Assembly: GCA_947500055.1 (NCBI GenBank)
Contig: CANMQO010000003.1
Span: 351,134 to 415,133 of the forward strand
DNA: 64,000 nucleotides
Reading direction: 5' to 3'
DNA from: an uncultured Paracoccaceae bacterium
GTDB lineage: Bacteria > Pseudomonadota > Alphaproteobacteria > Rhodobacterales > Rhodobacteraceae
Under the pieces are notes generated by a model. It saw nothing but the letters and a program-made list of their open reading frames with translations. It was not told where the DNA came from and ran no database searches. This document shows positions 38,369 to 48,292 of this stretch, piece after piece. How positions within the stretch are numbered: the stretch's first letter is position 1; each line of letters starts with the position of its first letter. The position numbers and the translations under genes are program-made.

Positions 38369-39424
38369 TCAGGTGGTCACATTCGTCCAATCCAGAACAA
38401 CTTTGCCAGAATGCCCTGACTTCATCTTCGCAAAACCTTCCCGGAAGTCCTGAATGTCAAACCGATGTGTGATGACCCGCGCAACATCCAAGCCATTTTG
38501 CAGCATTGCGATCATCTTGTACCAGGTCTCAAACATCTCACGACCGTAAACACCTTTGATCGTGATCGCCTTAAAGACGATCCGGCTCCAATTCACGGGC
38601 GATGAACCCGGCGGAATCCCTAAAAGGGCGATCTTCCCGCCCATCACCAGGGCCTCGATCATCTGATCCAGCGCCACCTGCGTGCCTGACATCTCCAACC
38701 CGACGTCAAAGCCCTCTTTCAGGCCAAGTTCATGCGCAACTTCGTTCAGGTCCTCTTCGGTGACATTCACCGTGCGCACCGTGGGCACGACATGTTGGGC
38801 AAGTTGCAGCCGCTCGTTGTTGATATCGGTGATCACCACGTTACGGGCGCCCGCGTGGCGGGCAATGGCGGCAGCCATGATGCCAATCGGACCGGCGCCG
38901 GTAATCAACACATCCTCGCCCAGCAACTCAAAGCTGAGCGCAGTGTGAACGGCATTCCCAAGCGGATCGAGAATGGCCCCGATCTCATCCGGGATATCAT
39001 CAGGCAATGGCACGACATTGAACGCAGGCAGCTTGAGATATTGCGCAAACGCCCCCTGCTCATTCACGCCAATGCCCCGCGTCCCGGGATCCAGATGGAA
39101 CTTTCCCGCCCGCGACTGGCGGCTTTCCTTGCCGATCAGATGACCTTCACCAGAACAGCGCTGTCCCAGTTCAAGTCCCTGCACATTGCGTCCGAGTTCA
39201 ACGATCTCACCGGCGAATTCATGGCCCGTAATCATCGGAACGGGCACTGTCGTAGCGGCCCATTCATCCCAGTTCCAGATGTGGATATCCGTTCCGCAGA
39301 TACCCGTCTTTCTGACTTTTATCAGGACATCATCCGGGCCGATTTCCGGCACCGGGGCTTCGACCATCCACAACCCCTCTTCCGGGTAGGATTTCTCCAG
39401 CGCCGTCATTGTGTTCCGGGTCAT
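38369..39424 (-). CDS. tdh: L-threonine 3-dehydrogenase
   Basis: A 351-residue zinc alcohol dehydrogenase-type enzyme oxidising threonine to 2-amino-3-ketobutyrate with NAD. It shows [16 protein letters not shown] near residue 42, [12 protein letters not shown] near 68, and the Rossmann stretch [22 protein letters not shown] near 170. The ATGA overlap with kbl fixes the start at 39424. It forms the classical two-gene pathway with kbl. Confidence 0.95.
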   Translation of the reverse strand: MTRNTMTALEKSYPEEGLWMVEAPVPEIGPDDVLIKVRKTGICGTDIHIWNWDEWAATTVPVPMITGHEFAGEIVELGRNVQGLELGQRCSGEGHLIGKESRQSRAGKFHLDPGTRGIGVNEQGAFAQYLKLPAFNVVPLPDDIPDEIGAILDPLGNAVHTALSFELLGEDVLITGAGPIGIMAAAIARHAGARNVVITDINNERLQLAQHVVPTVRTVNVTEEDLNEVAHELGLKEGFDVGLEMSGTQVALDQMIEALVMGGKIALLGIPPGSSPVNWSRIVFKAITIKGVYGREMFETWYKMIAMLQNGLDVARVITHRFDIQDFREGFAKMKSGHSGKVVLDWTNVTT

Positions 39425-40608
39425 CCGATCACTCCCAACGCGCGGCCTACCTTGCCAAAGGCAGCCAGTGCCCGATCCAATTCCGCCTTGGTCAGTTTGG
39501 CATTCATCTGTGTACGAATGCGGGCCTGGCCGCGCGGGACCACAGGAAAGAAGAAGCCTGACACATAGACCCCTTCCTCAAAAAGCCCTGTCGCCATGTC
39601 TTGCGCCAGTTTCGCGTCACCCAGCATGACGGGGATAATTGGATGCTCGCCGTCCAGCAGTTCAAAACCCAGCCGACCAAGACCTGCCCGCCAATAAGCG
39701 GCGTTTTCGAATAGCTGGGCGCGCAGGGCCGCGCCCTCTTCGACCAGGCGGATCGCCTCGATCCCCGCGGCAACAATTGCCGGCGGCAACGAATTCGAAA
39801 ACAGGTATGGCCTTGCGCGCTGGCGCAGCAAATCAATCACCTGTTGCGGGCCAGCGATATACCCACCGATAGCACCACCCAAAGCTTTGCCCAGCGTGCC
39901 AGTCAGAATATCAACCTCAACACCGAAGTGATCCGGCGTACCGGCGCCGCGGGACCCCATGAAGCCCGTGGCATGGCAATCATCCACCATGACAACCGCA
40001 TCATATGTGTCAGCCAGGATACGAATGGCTGGCAGGTTCGCCAGATAACCGTCCATGGAAAACACGCCATCCGTAGCGATCATGACGTGCCGGGCCCCCT
40101 CCGCGCGCGCCTGCTTCAGCTTGGTTTCAAGGTCCGCCATGTCGTTATTGGCGTATCGATAACGTTTAGCCTTACAAAGACGCACACCGTCAATGATTGA
40201 GGCATGATTCAAGCTGTCAGAGATAATCGCATCCTCAGGACCCAAAAGTGGCTCAAAGAGGCCACCATTGGCATCAAAACAGGCTGCGAACAGGATGGCA
40301 TCGTCCTTTCTCAGGAAATCAGCCAACCGTTGCTCCAACGTTCTGTGCAAATCCTGCGTGCCGCAAATAAACCGGACACTCGCCATGCCGAACCCGTGCT
40401 TGTCCATCGCTTCGGTCGCAACCCTGATCAGGTCTGGGTGATTGGCTAACCCCAGATAATTATTTGCGCAAAGATTGATCATCGACCGGTTACCGACCGA
40501 GACGGTTCCAGCTTGCGGTGAGGTGATCAGCCGTTCCCGTTTGAAAAGCCCTTCGGCTTCGATCTGTTCAAGCGTGCCGGACAGGTGAGACAAGAATGCG
40601 TGCGACAT
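39421..40608 (-). CDS. kbl: Glycine C-acetyltransferase (2-amino-3-ketobutyrate CoA ligase)
   Basis: A 395-residue PLP enzyme of the alpha-oxoamine synthase family. The PLP lysine lies in [11 protein letters not shown] near residue 240, with [13 protein letters not shown] near 205 and [10 protein letters not shown] near 50. It splits 2-amino-3-ketobutyrate with CoA to glycine and acetyl-CoA. Overlaps tdh by four bases. Confidence 0.96.
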   Translation of the reverse strand: MSHAFLSHLSGTLEQIEAEGLFKRERLITSPQAGTVSVGNRSMINLCANNYLGLANHPDLIRVATEAMDKHGFGMASVRFICGTQDLHRTLEQRLADFLRKDDAILFAACFDANGGLFEPLLGPEDAIISDSLNHASIIDGVRLCKAKRYRYANNDMADLETKLKQARAEGARHVMIATDGVFSMDGYLANLPAIRILADTYDAVVMVDDCHATGFMGSRGAGTPDHFGVEVDILTGTLGKALGGAIGGYIAGPQQVIDLLRQRARPYLFSNSLPPAIVAAGIEAIRLVEEGAALRAQLFENAAYWRAGLGRLGFELLDGEHPIIPVMLGDAKLAQDMATGLFEEGVYVSGFFFPVVPRGQARIRTQMNAKLTKAELDRALAAFGKVGRALGVIG

Positions 40609-40691
40609 AGGTAACCTCCCTTTGCTTGCATTCTGTCATATTGGATGCACTTCCTCAATACAGGATTTCCGTTAAAGCGCACAAATTTCCG

Positions 40692-41270
40692 CTAAGGCGA
40701 TCCACCGGAAGATTTCACAATCAAAAACACCCGCGCAGCGCCATCCAGAGCGGCGATGGAATGGGCGACATCCGCGCCGTAACGCGCTGTATCACCAACG
40801 CTTAAGTCTTCGATAGCCGTACCTGAGGTAACCCGAACGTTTCCCTCCAACACCGTCAGTTGTTCGGCCGCGCCTCGCGCATGAGGCTTGCTGTTCAAAA
40901 CACCGTTCGGTGCAAACGAAATGTCATAGACCTCGTGCCCACCTGCCTCTTCAGGCGGGGAAAGGATAAGGATGCGACAACCTTGACCCATATTGTCGAT
41001 ACTGGGCACATCGGACGCCTTTAACACGACAATTTGGTCTCCGCCGTCCTCGTTCTCCAGCAACCCAGCAAAATCGACCTGCAACGCGCGTGTCAGGTTC
41101 CAAAGTGTTGAAATGGTGGGGCTGCTTTCGCCACGTTCGATTTGGCTCACCATGGAGCGTGACACACCGCTGAGATTCGCAACAGCCTCAAGTGATAGAC
41201 CCTTTGCGCGGCGCGCCTCCTTGAGTCGTGCCGGCAGCATATTCAGAATATCGTCATCTTTTTCCGTCAT
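40692..41270 (-). CDS. XRE-family regulator with C-terminal cupin
   Basis: A 192-residue DNA-binding protein. The helix-turn-helix occupies residues about 13-66 (LKEARRAKGLSLEAVANLSGVSRSMVSQIERGESSP), and a cupin domain about 110-185 (HARGAAEQLTVLEGNV, then GDTARYGADVAHSI). Proteins of this form, such as PuuR, sense small amines or amino acids. It is 83 bases upstream of kbl on the same strand, so it may regulate tdh-kbl or be its first gene. Confidence 0.85.
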   Translation of the reverse strand: MTEKDDDILNMLPARLKEARRAKGLSLEAVANLSGVSRSMVSQIERGESSPTISTLWNLTRALQVDFAGLLENEDGGDQIVVLKASDVPSIDNMGQGCRILILSPPEEAGGHEVYDISFAPNGVLNSKPHARGAAEQLTVLEGNVRVTSGTAIEDLSVGDTARYGADVAHSIAALDGAARVFLIVKSSGGSP

Positions 41271-41539
41271 GGCGGAAATCTACACCGAACAATAATGGCC
41301 GCAAGTTCGTATTCCTACTGATGCAGTTGCGCGCGCAACTTTCGAGTTGCTTGTCGCACATTGCTTTGGATGGAGTGCAGTCTGGCTCATGTGGTTCGCC
41401 ATAGCCACAGCTCCCGGATCAGGCCTCGTTAGTTGCTCATGAACATTCGGACACAATAGCGCAATCTCGCACGGGAACAGGCACAAAGCCGAGGTTTTGT
41501 CGTCGAAGTTGAGCCCGATTTATCAGCAAAGTCACGGAG
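41271..41539. other. Stretch without a supported gene upstream of the XRE gene
   Basis: Between the XRE-cupin gene and the IS5 remnant there are about 270 bases with only short, unfamiliar open frames. The XRE gene promoter must lie at the left end. The rest may be further mobile-element debris. Confidence 0.35.
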
Positions 41540-42180
41540 CCGGTCGATTCTTCAATATCGCTCCGATTTGTTGACTGTCCTGATAGGGTGGGATTTGATC
41601 ATGCAAACTTGGCAATATAGGTGCTCCAGCGCTATTACTCCGAGTGGCCTCTGTAGCCCAAACTCCCCGCGTTTTTCCGTCGATCCCGATATGCATAGTC
41701 TGCCATATCCGGCGTTAGGGACCGCCAGCCGTCGACAGTCGAAACGCAGTATCGGTGAATCAGGGCTTGCAGGCTCCATTCACGTTCATCCCCGGTCCTG
41801 ATGCCTGTGCTTTTGATCAGCGAGTTAAGGTGTTTTGATGTTACGTAGAGTCATCCAACATCACTTTGTACGTTCGGTCTAAGGAAGACGCGGCGCAGTG
41901 TTCCGTCGTCTGGCGCTGCCCAATCCACCCCGACTAGTTGCTGAGGCCCCGACAAACCCTGTGTTTGCCGAATGGGCATTTCGAGCAACGTCTTCGAAGT
42001 TAGAAAGTTATGGATCGGGACGTCACTGAAATTCTGGCGCCGACCCTGCATACCACTTGGCTGTCGCAGCCATTCCAAATCGAGATCAGACCAGATCGAC
42101 AGCGACACGCGTTTCTGCAGTGCTTGTGTTGCAGGAAAACCAGTTCCCGGGCTTGCACTTTTCAGGGCAATGCTTCTCAT
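41540..42180 (-). pseudogene. Eroded IS5-family transposase
   Basis: The N-terminal part (42180 to about 41860) reads VSLSIWSDLDLEWLRQPSG, then FSDVPIHNFLTSKTLLEMP and IRQTQGLSGPQQLVGVDWAAPD, matching the start of IS5-type transposases (GSLTIW...LPLRQTTG...GLDW.VPD). In another frame, about 41760-41560, it resumes as RRIWQTMHIGIDGKT, VWATEATRSNSAGAPILPSL and HDQIPPYQD, the middle of the same protein, with a stop codon where the family has lysine. Frameshifts, stops and a missing catalytic stretch mean it is dead. No clear inverted repeat ends were found. Confidence 0.7.
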
Positions 42181-42466
42181 GAAGCCCGGTTGTCAGGTTG
42201 GATCCATGAAGTGAATCCACAACCTGGTCTGTTGACCAAAGCCGTTTGAATCCATAGGTCACATAACTGAAAACGAATACTGGCTTTTGAACGCCGAACA
42301 GTTGAGCATTTTCGACCTCTGTAGCGCCTTGACCACAGATTTCAGGACGCGTAGCCAACACCACAGGGGTTGAATTTCCACGTTGCATCAAGCATAGCCC
42401 GACATAATCTGCAAGACGGTTCGCGCCTAGTTGAGGAATATCGTTCCGTGAATACTGCTTTTTCGT

Positions 42467-43822
42467 ATGAAAACCATGGAAGACGAGCACAGAATGCCAG
42501 ACGCGCAAGGATCCACTTCTCTAGATCGTATGTTGGCCCGGATAGAAGCACGCATCGCGAAAGTCGGGATAATTGGGATGGGGTATGTTGGTATCCCGCT
42601 CGCTGTTGCAGTCGGTCGCGCCGGATATCCTGTTTTAGGGTTCGATATCCTTCCAGAGCGGATCAGCCAATTGAACTCCTGTCAAAGCCCTATTGGGCAT
42701 ATTCCCAATAGCGAACTGGAAGAAATCAAAGTTACTGGCTTCGAAGCGACAGATGATTTTGCGCGCACCGCCGAATGTGACGCCTTGATCATTTGCGTAC
42801 CAACGCCCTTGGATAAGACCCGTGAACCCGATCTGAGCTTCGTCGTTTCTACAATGGATATGATAGCGCCACATTTTCGTGCTGATCAGCTACTAGCATT
42901 GGAAAGCACAACTTGGCCGGGCACCACCAACGAAATCCTGAAGCCCTATGTTGAAAAAGCGGGTCGAACAGTCGGTGAAGACTTCTTTCTCGTATATTCA
43001 CCAGAGCGCGAAGATCCCGGCAACGGCAAGTTCGACACACATACTATTCCGAAGGTTCTTGGCGGGGACACAGACGCCTGCCGGTCTGTTGGCGTTGCGC
43101 TTTATAGCGCCTTCATTTCTGAAGTTGTTCCCGTCAGTTCAACCAAGGCGGCTGAAATGACAAAGTTGCTGGAAAATATCCAGCGTTCCGTGAACATCGG
43201 CCTGATGAATGAGATGAAGGTAGTGGCTGATGCCATGGACCTCGACATATTCGAGATCGTCGATGCTGCGGCAACCAAACCCTTTGGTTTCACTCCATAC
43301 TACCCTGGCCCAGGGATTGGGGGCCACTGTATACCAATCGATCCATTTTACCTGACATGGAAAGCGCGCGAGTTCGGTCTGCATACCCGGTTTATCGAGT
43401 TGGCTGGGGAAATCAACGCCAACATGCCCGAATATGTCGTCAACAAGCTTGTTCGGGCACTGTCGGAACGTGGCAAGGCACTGAGTGGCTCCAAAGTGTT
43501 GATACTTGGCATCGCGTACAAACGGGACATCGAGGATGTGCGTGAAAGCCCCTCTGTATTTGTGATGGAAATTTTGCGTGAATGGGGTGCCGATCTGTCC
43601 TATACAGACCCGTATGTCCCAAATTTTCCTGTTATGCGAGAGCACAAGTTCGATCTGAATTCTGAGGCCCTGACACCCGAATTACTCAAGCAACAGGATG
43701 CCGTGTTGCTTCTGACAGACCACACCAAGTTTGACTACGATTTGATAGCACGGCATGCGCCTTTGTTGATCGATACACGCGGCGTGTATCGACGGCTTGG
43801 TCTTCCTGCACTGACCGCCTGA
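42467..43822 (+). CDS. Nucleotide-sugar dehydrogenase (UDP-N-acetylhexosamine type)
   Basis: A 451-residue NAD-dependent dehydrogenase that oxidises the C6 hydroxyl of a UDP-sugar to a uronic acid. It has the Rossmann start [22 protein letters not shown] near residue 33, [17 protein letters not shown] near 108, and the catalytic cysteine in GGHCIPIDP at residue 288. The KTREPDLS and CIPIDPFYL features fit UDP-GlcNAc/GalNAc dehydrogenases better than UDP-glucose dehydrogenase. First gene of a polysaccharide module; A+T content is visibly higher here than in the housekeeping part. Confidence 0.88.
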   Translation: MKTMEDEHRMPDAQGSTSLDRMLARIEARIAKVGIIGMGYVGIPLAVAVGRAGYPVLGFDILPERISQLNSCQSPIGHIPNSELEEIKVTGFEATDDFARTAECDALIICVPTPLDKTREPDLSFVVSTMDMIAPHFRADQLLALESTTWPGTTNEILKPYVEKAGRTVGEDFFLVYSPEREDPGNGKFDTHTIPKVLGGDTDACRSVGVALYSAFISEVVPVSSTKAAEMTKLLENIQRSVNIGLMNEMKVVADAMDLDIFEIVDAAATKPFGFTPYYPGPGIGGHCIPIDPFYLTWKAREFGLHTRFIELAGEINANMPEYVVNKLVRALSERGKALSGSKVLILGIAYKRDIEDVRESPSVFVMEILREWGADLSYTDPYVPNFPVMREHKFDLNSEALTPELLKQQDAVLLLTDHTKFDYDLIARHAPLLIDTRGVYRRLGLPALTA

Positions 43823-43832
43823 GGTGCATCTC

Positions 43833-45794
43833 ATGGCCACTGATGGGACAGCCACCCGTTTCAAGAATGTGTTTGTGTTGAGCACAGGTCGATGCGGTTC
43901 CCAAACTTTTGTTCGGGCTTGTGAACATTTCACGAATTACAGTGCAGGGCACGAAACTCGATCGCGGGAATTGGGCATTACGCGACTGAATTATCCCGCT
44001 AGTCACATTGAATCCGACAACCGTCTATCATGGCTTTTGGGGCGACTTGAACAGCGTTTTGGTGAAGGCGCCTTCTATGTTCACCTGAAACGCGATCCAG
44101 CAAAGGTTGCCGAAAGTTATGATCTCCGATGGAGTCACCGGTTTAGCATAATTGATGCCTACAATCGGTCGATATTGATGCAAGGCGATTACAATGTAGG
44201 CGCCGCGACAGATATGGTCGATACGATTACAACAAATATTGAATTATTTACTAAAGATAAACCACATGTGATCGAAATCGACATCGACGCGCCGCAGGAA
44301 GGATTCCTGCGATTTGCCCAATTGATCGGAGCCGAGGGCGACATTGATGCCGCCCTGTCGGAATTTGATGTTCACCACAATGCCCGAGTCGCAGTGGCAT
44401 CAACGACAACTACCAGTAAATTGCTGCGCCCATGGGAACTGACGAAGGCCTATGAACTGCTGCAGGTTGAATACGACAAATTGAAGATCGATACGTCTTC
44501 CGCTATTTTGGCTGAACGCGAGAAACGCATCAAAGTGCAGAGGTCACGAAAAAAGTTAAAAGAAAAAGTCAGGTTTCTCAGTTTCACGCTTGGTATATTG
44601 GCAATCCCGATGTTGCTTATTCTGGCGCCTCTCTGGTTACCCATTGTCATCGTAAAGGAACTGCGCCGCAAAAACCGCAGAAAGAGCGCAAAGAGACAAG
44701 AACAGATGATTCAATCTGTGTGTGCTGCGTTCCACTTGCGTGAAACCGAGGGACCCGAAGCTGCGGTCGATTTACTACGAAACTCAAGCGTCGGATCGGC
44801 TGATGGGGCAATCGGATTATTTCGAGCTATGGACGCCGATAGCGACGAGGTTTGGGCTTCTTTCATGAACACCTGGGCCAGATCGCACAATCTACCCAAA
44901 GTCGAACTGAGACCTAATTTAGGCACGCGTTTCGAGCGGATCACATTCCCAGAAGTCGCAAAAGTAAACTCTCCTGATCTGGTGACAGTTATTATGCCCT
45001 GCTTCGACGCAGAAAGTTCGGTGACTCAGGCAGTACAATCTATCCTGAACCAGTCTTGGCAGAATCTCGAAGTGATAGCAGTAAATGACGCATCCTCAGA
45101 CGGCACTGGTGCAGTTCTGGAAAAAATTGCGCAAGGTGACGACAGGGTTCGAGTTCTACATAACAGTGTAAATGTGGGGCCATACGTGTCCAAAAATCGA
45201 GCCTTGCAACTAGCGCAAGGAAAATTTGTCACTGGGCATGATTCTGATGATGTTGCGCTGCCAGATCGTATTCAAAGGCAAATAGCTTCATTGAAGGCTC
45301 ACAAAGATGCAAAGGCAACAATCGGATTCATGGTGCGACTGGATAGTTCCGGTGCTTTTGATGCGCCGGTCAAATCACCTAGTCGTACATATGATGGAAT
45401 GGTCCGGCTCTGCCCAATCTCAATGATGTGCGAGTCTACCACGTTACGCGAAGTTCTGGGCGGTTGGGACAGTGTAAAGTTCGGTGCTGACAGCGAATTG
45501 ATTGAGCGTATGGAAAAAGTACTGGGTGACAAATTCGTTCGCTCGAAACGGGTTTTGATGCTTTGCCTGAGTGGAGAAAACAGCCTCACCAACGATCCGC
45601 ATACCGGGACGGGCAAAACGGGTGGACTGTCACCTATAAGGAAAGCATATATTCGATCTTATCGTGCATGGCATCAGTTGGCGCCAAACGGTACATTGGT
45701 GATGCGATTCCCACATGATCCAAGACATTTTGATGCTCCAGAAAAAATGGTTGTTCCATCGGAAGATATTCGTCGCCTGATCTCGCATGACTAG
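43833..45794 (+). CDS. Sulfotransferase-like / family 2 glycosyltransferase fusion
   Basis: A 653-residue two-domain protein. Residues about 10-200 look like a sulfotransferase: the 5'-phosphosulfate loop LSTGRCGSQTF at 16-26 and the 3'-phosphate motif LKRDPAKVAESY near 85-97. A Lys/Arg-rich stretch and a hydrophobic segment near 250-270 (FTLGILAIPMLLILAPLWLPIVIV) suggest membrane attachment. From about 383 a GT2 domain follows: VTVIMPCFDAESSVTQAV, then VNDASSDGTG and GHDSDDVALPDRI with its acidic metal-binding residues. ATG 43833 has GAGG eight bases upstream. It begins ten bases after the dehydrogenase gene. Confidence 0.72.
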   Translation: MATDGTATRFKNVFVLSTGRCGSQTFVRACEHFTNYSAGHETRSRELGITRLNYPASHIESDNRLSWLLGRLEQRFGEGAFYVHLKRDPAKVAESYDLRWSHRFSIIDAYNRSILMQGDYNVGAATDMVDTITTNIELFTKDKPHVIEIDIDAPQEGFLRFAQLIGAEGDIDAALSEFDVHHNARVAVASTTTTSKLLRPWELTKAYELLQVEYDKLKIDTSSAILAEREKRIKVQRSRKKLKEKVRFLSFTLGILAIPMLLILAPLWLPIVIVKELRRKNRRKSAKRQEQMIQSVCAAFHLRETEGPEAAVDLLRNSSVGSADGAIGLFRAMDADSDEVWASFMNTWARSHNLPKVELRPNLGTRFERITFPEVAKVNSPDLVTVIMPCFDAESSVTQAVQSILNQSWQNLEVIAVNDASSDGTGAVLEKIAQGDDRVRVLHNSVNVGPYVSKNRALQLAQGKFVTGHDSDDVALPDRIQRQIASLKAHKDAKATIGFMVRLDSSGAFDAPVKSPSRTYDGMVRLCPISMMCESTTLREVLGGWDSVKFGADSELIERMEKVLGDKFVRSKRVLMLCLSGENSLTNDPHTGTGKTGGLSPIRKAYIRSYRAWHQLAPNGTLVMRFPHDPRHFDAPEKMVVPSEDIRRLISHD

Positions 45795-46006
45795 ATGTTT
45801 CAACCTAACCTGATTACCAATTGGTTTGGATTCTGATGCCGCTTCCGTTAGAAAACTCAAGCACAGGTAGCAGATACGCGTCAAACAAGACAGTTGGGGT
45901 CGTGGGTTCGAATGACGCCGCACATAGTGTCGAAATGTCAAATTCTAGTAGTGACTCAGGTGACGTTCTATGACGATTCTCCCCTCTCGACGTAGAAGGA
46001 AATGAG

Positions 46007-47509
46007 TTGAAAACCGTTCGCGACGCTCAAGTGCCCGTGCTCAACGCACTGATCCAGTTTTCGGCTAAAGTTGGAGCAAAGCTTTACCTCGCGGATGGTG
46101 TAACATCACCGCGCCCGACGATCTGGTTTTGCGGCAGTTTGGCGCAGCGGGCAGAGTTGCAAAGGCTACTAAACCAACGGGAAATCCGTGTTTTTTCACT
46201 GCGCGCAAGGAACCGGCTGGTCTTCAAGCCAAGCGCTGCAAACGCGGAACATACGATTGTCTATCAGAAGTACGTTCATGATAATATCGTTGTTCATGGC
46301 GCGGCCTCCGGTATCGAAGTCGTATTCTGTGGTTTTGATAACGACGCACAGGTTTGGAAAAGCCTTCGAGCTGGCGTCGAAAGCGTTGCGTCTGCTTCAT
46401 ATCTCTCCACCTTGAACGAAGTAGATTTCGAGGGTGTGCGAATACCAATCATGGGCAGCGCCGAGGCATTGGCCGAACAATGCAGCGCCTCTCGCAAAAT
46501 CGACCTAGTTTATACTTGGGTTGATGGCCAGGACACTGCGTGGCAGGCGAGAAGGAAGACGGCTGAAGCAAATTTTGGGCGAGGATCCAAAACAGGTGAT
46601 GAAATGCACTCGACGCGTTACGATTCCCACGATGAGTTGCTTTACTCGATCCGATCAGCGCAGCGATATTTCGTGGATTTAGGTAACATATATGTTGTTA
46701 CGGATCGCCAAACACCGACCATTCTAGGTTCGTTATTGGACAATGTGACAATCGTCGATCATCGCGAAATTTTTGCCGACCACACAAATCTTCCAACCTT
46801 TAATTCCCACGCGATCGAAGCAAACCTACACCGGATATCTGGCCTTAGTGAACAGTACCTTTACATGAATGATGATGTGTTCTTCGGAAGCGCGATGTCG
46901 GGGGCTGATTTTTTTGATGAGTATGGGCGTTCTTATCAGTTTTTCTCATCTGCTGTCAGTTTACCGCATCAGTCTTTCGGCAAAAATACAGTGGCTGCTG
47001 ACGCGGCTGGGATAAACAACCGAAATTTGTTGCTCAGGAAGCTTGGTGTCTTTGCTTTCAGGAAGTTTCAACACACAGCGTTACCAACCCGACGCTCCCT
47101 CATGTTTCAAATGGAAAAGGATTTGGCAGAGGCATGGACCGCAACCCTGCCGAATACCGTTCGATCTACAGAGGACTATTCGATTGCGGGCGCCCTATAT
47201 CAACAGTATGCGGGGGCGCTTGGCCACGCTATTCCTGGTTCAATTCGCTATGCCTACTTTGATACCAAGGTTCGGAGTAGCATAAAGAAGGCACGATCTC
47301 TGATTCAAGACGATTGGCTGCGCCCTCAAATGTTCTGCATAAACGATACACTCGCAACGGATGGTGCAGCAGAGACGAAACAGTGCCTCATGAATATCAT
47401 GCGAAGGGTATTGCCAAGCGATAATGGCGAAATACAACCGCTGAGTCGGCCCCAAAACAGATGTCGTAGGCGATATGGCCTCTGGGGGCCACGCATACCA
47501 GAATTGTAG
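46007..47509 (+). CDS. Stealth-family sugar phosphotransferase
   Basis: A 500-residue protein. The Stealth regions are visible: CR1 as IDLVYTWVDGQD near residue 165, CR2 as RYDSHDELLYSIRSAQRYF through YVVTDRQTP and EANLHRISGLSEQYLYMNDDVFFG, CR3 in SLMFQMEKDLAEAW...STEDYSIAG, and CR4 as QMFCINDT near the end. Such enzymes add sugar 1-phosphates, making phosphodiester-linked capsules. The start is probably TTG 46007, after AAGGA; an ATG five bases earlier hits a stop. The first 160 residues are not conserved. Confidence 0.85.
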   Translation: MKTVRDAQVPVLNALIQFSAKVGAKLYLADGVTSPRPTIWFCGSLAQRAELQRLLNQREIRVFSLRARNRLVFKPSAANAEHTIVYQKYVHDNIVVHGAASGIEVVFCGFDNDAQVWKSLRAGVESVASASYLSTLNEVDFEGVRIPIMGSAEALAEQCSASRKIDLVYTWVDGQDTAWQARRKTAEANFGRGSKTGDEMHSTRYDSHDELLYSIRSAQRYFVDLGNIYVVTDRQTPTILGSLLDNVTIVDHREIFADHTNLPTFNSHAIEANLHRISGLSEQYLYMNDDVFFGSAMSGADFFDEYGRSYQFFSSAVSLPHQSFGKNTVAADAAGINNRNLLLRKLGVFAFRKFQHTALPTRRSLMFQMEKDLAEAWTATLPNTVRSTEDYSIAGALYQQYAGALGHAIPGSIRYAYFDTKVRSSIKKARSLIQDDWLRPQMFCINDTLATDGAAETKQCLMNIMRRVLPSDNGEIQPLSRPQNRCRRRYGLWGPRIPEL

Positions 47510-47630
47510 ATCAAAGTACCTATTTATTCCCCGAGCGTCGCGATTGTGCCACCCGAGCGTCAATCGCAGCTGCATAAGTCCATTTCGCCCACCAAGGCCG
47601 CTGGGTAGCCAACGTTCCTTTCCGTTCGGG

Positions 47631-48182
47631 CTAGTCCCTGATCTCAGTCGCAGCGACGCCCCATAGCTCTGACTTGGGTGCCCAGCCTTTGTAGCCGCCC
47701 GCCGTCAATCTGCACCATTCAGCGTTACATTGCCCGAGCCGGGCGATAACACCGGGTTCCAGCATGGCGTTTTCAAGGGCGTCAGTTTCGGGGCGTGAAC
47801 GGAGCGCGGTGCTGTCGCCATCAATCAGCACAGTCCTTGACCCAGATAGCATGGTGTAGTGAACCCACCCTCCTTGGCCGTCGCGGTCGATGACCCGCCG
47901 CCAATGCCCGTATTCGGCGATTACCTGCAAGGGCATGTTTCGCCGCTGGAAAACCCAGTCGATCCTGTGGGTGAGGGATGGCCCGCGACGCACATTTGCT
48001 TCCGCCGCTTTGAGTGATACGAAACGCGGCAGCGGCAGATTGGTTTCGGGGCCAAGGGATGCCGCGTTGGTTTGGTCTGCCTGACCTTTGGTGGCGCAGA
48101 TACTGATCGTCAGAAAGACGACGAAACCGAAGATGCACCACGAAAGCGCGCCTGCGCGGAACCCTTGCACCAAACTGACCAT
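47631..48182 (-). CDS. SH3-domain (SH3b) exported protein
   Basis: A 183-residue protein. A hydrophobic N-terminal segment (ALSWCIFGFVVFLTISICA) is a signal peptide or anchor. Residues about 55-110 form a bacterial SH3 domain (VSLKAAEANVRRGPSLTHRIDWVFQRRNMPLQVIAEY then WRRVIDRDGQGGWVH), and a second SH3-like half follows (ALRSRPETDALENAMLEPGVIARL...WCRLTAGGYKGWAPKSELWGV). It is divergent from the hydroxyacid dehydrogenase. Probably acts at the cell wall; target unknown. Confidence 0.8.
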   Translation of the reverse strand: MVSLVQGFRAGALSWCIFGFVVFLTISICATKGQADQTNAASLGPETNLPLPRFVSLKAAEANVRRGPSLTHRIDWVFQRRNMPLQVIAEYGHWRRVIDRDGQGGWVHYTMLSGSRTVLIDGDSTALRSRPETDALENAMLEPGVIARLGQCNAEWCRLTAGGYKGWAPKSELWGVAATEIRD

Positions 48183-48292
48183 CGTTTGCCCTTAACTGCC
48201 CAATTTTATGGTGCGCAGTTCTTGTGCTGCGCATCCCTTTGGCGCAACCTGCCATTAATGCGCTGTTTTGAAAAGCCACAGGAGGGTGTTCC

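Noticed and set aside
42086..42508. A 140-residue minus-strand frame between the IS5 remnant and the UDP-sugar dehydrogenase
   Set aside because: Part of it overlaps the IS5 remnant in another frame and the start of the dehydrogenase gene; it could be a gene fragment but I recognise no family.
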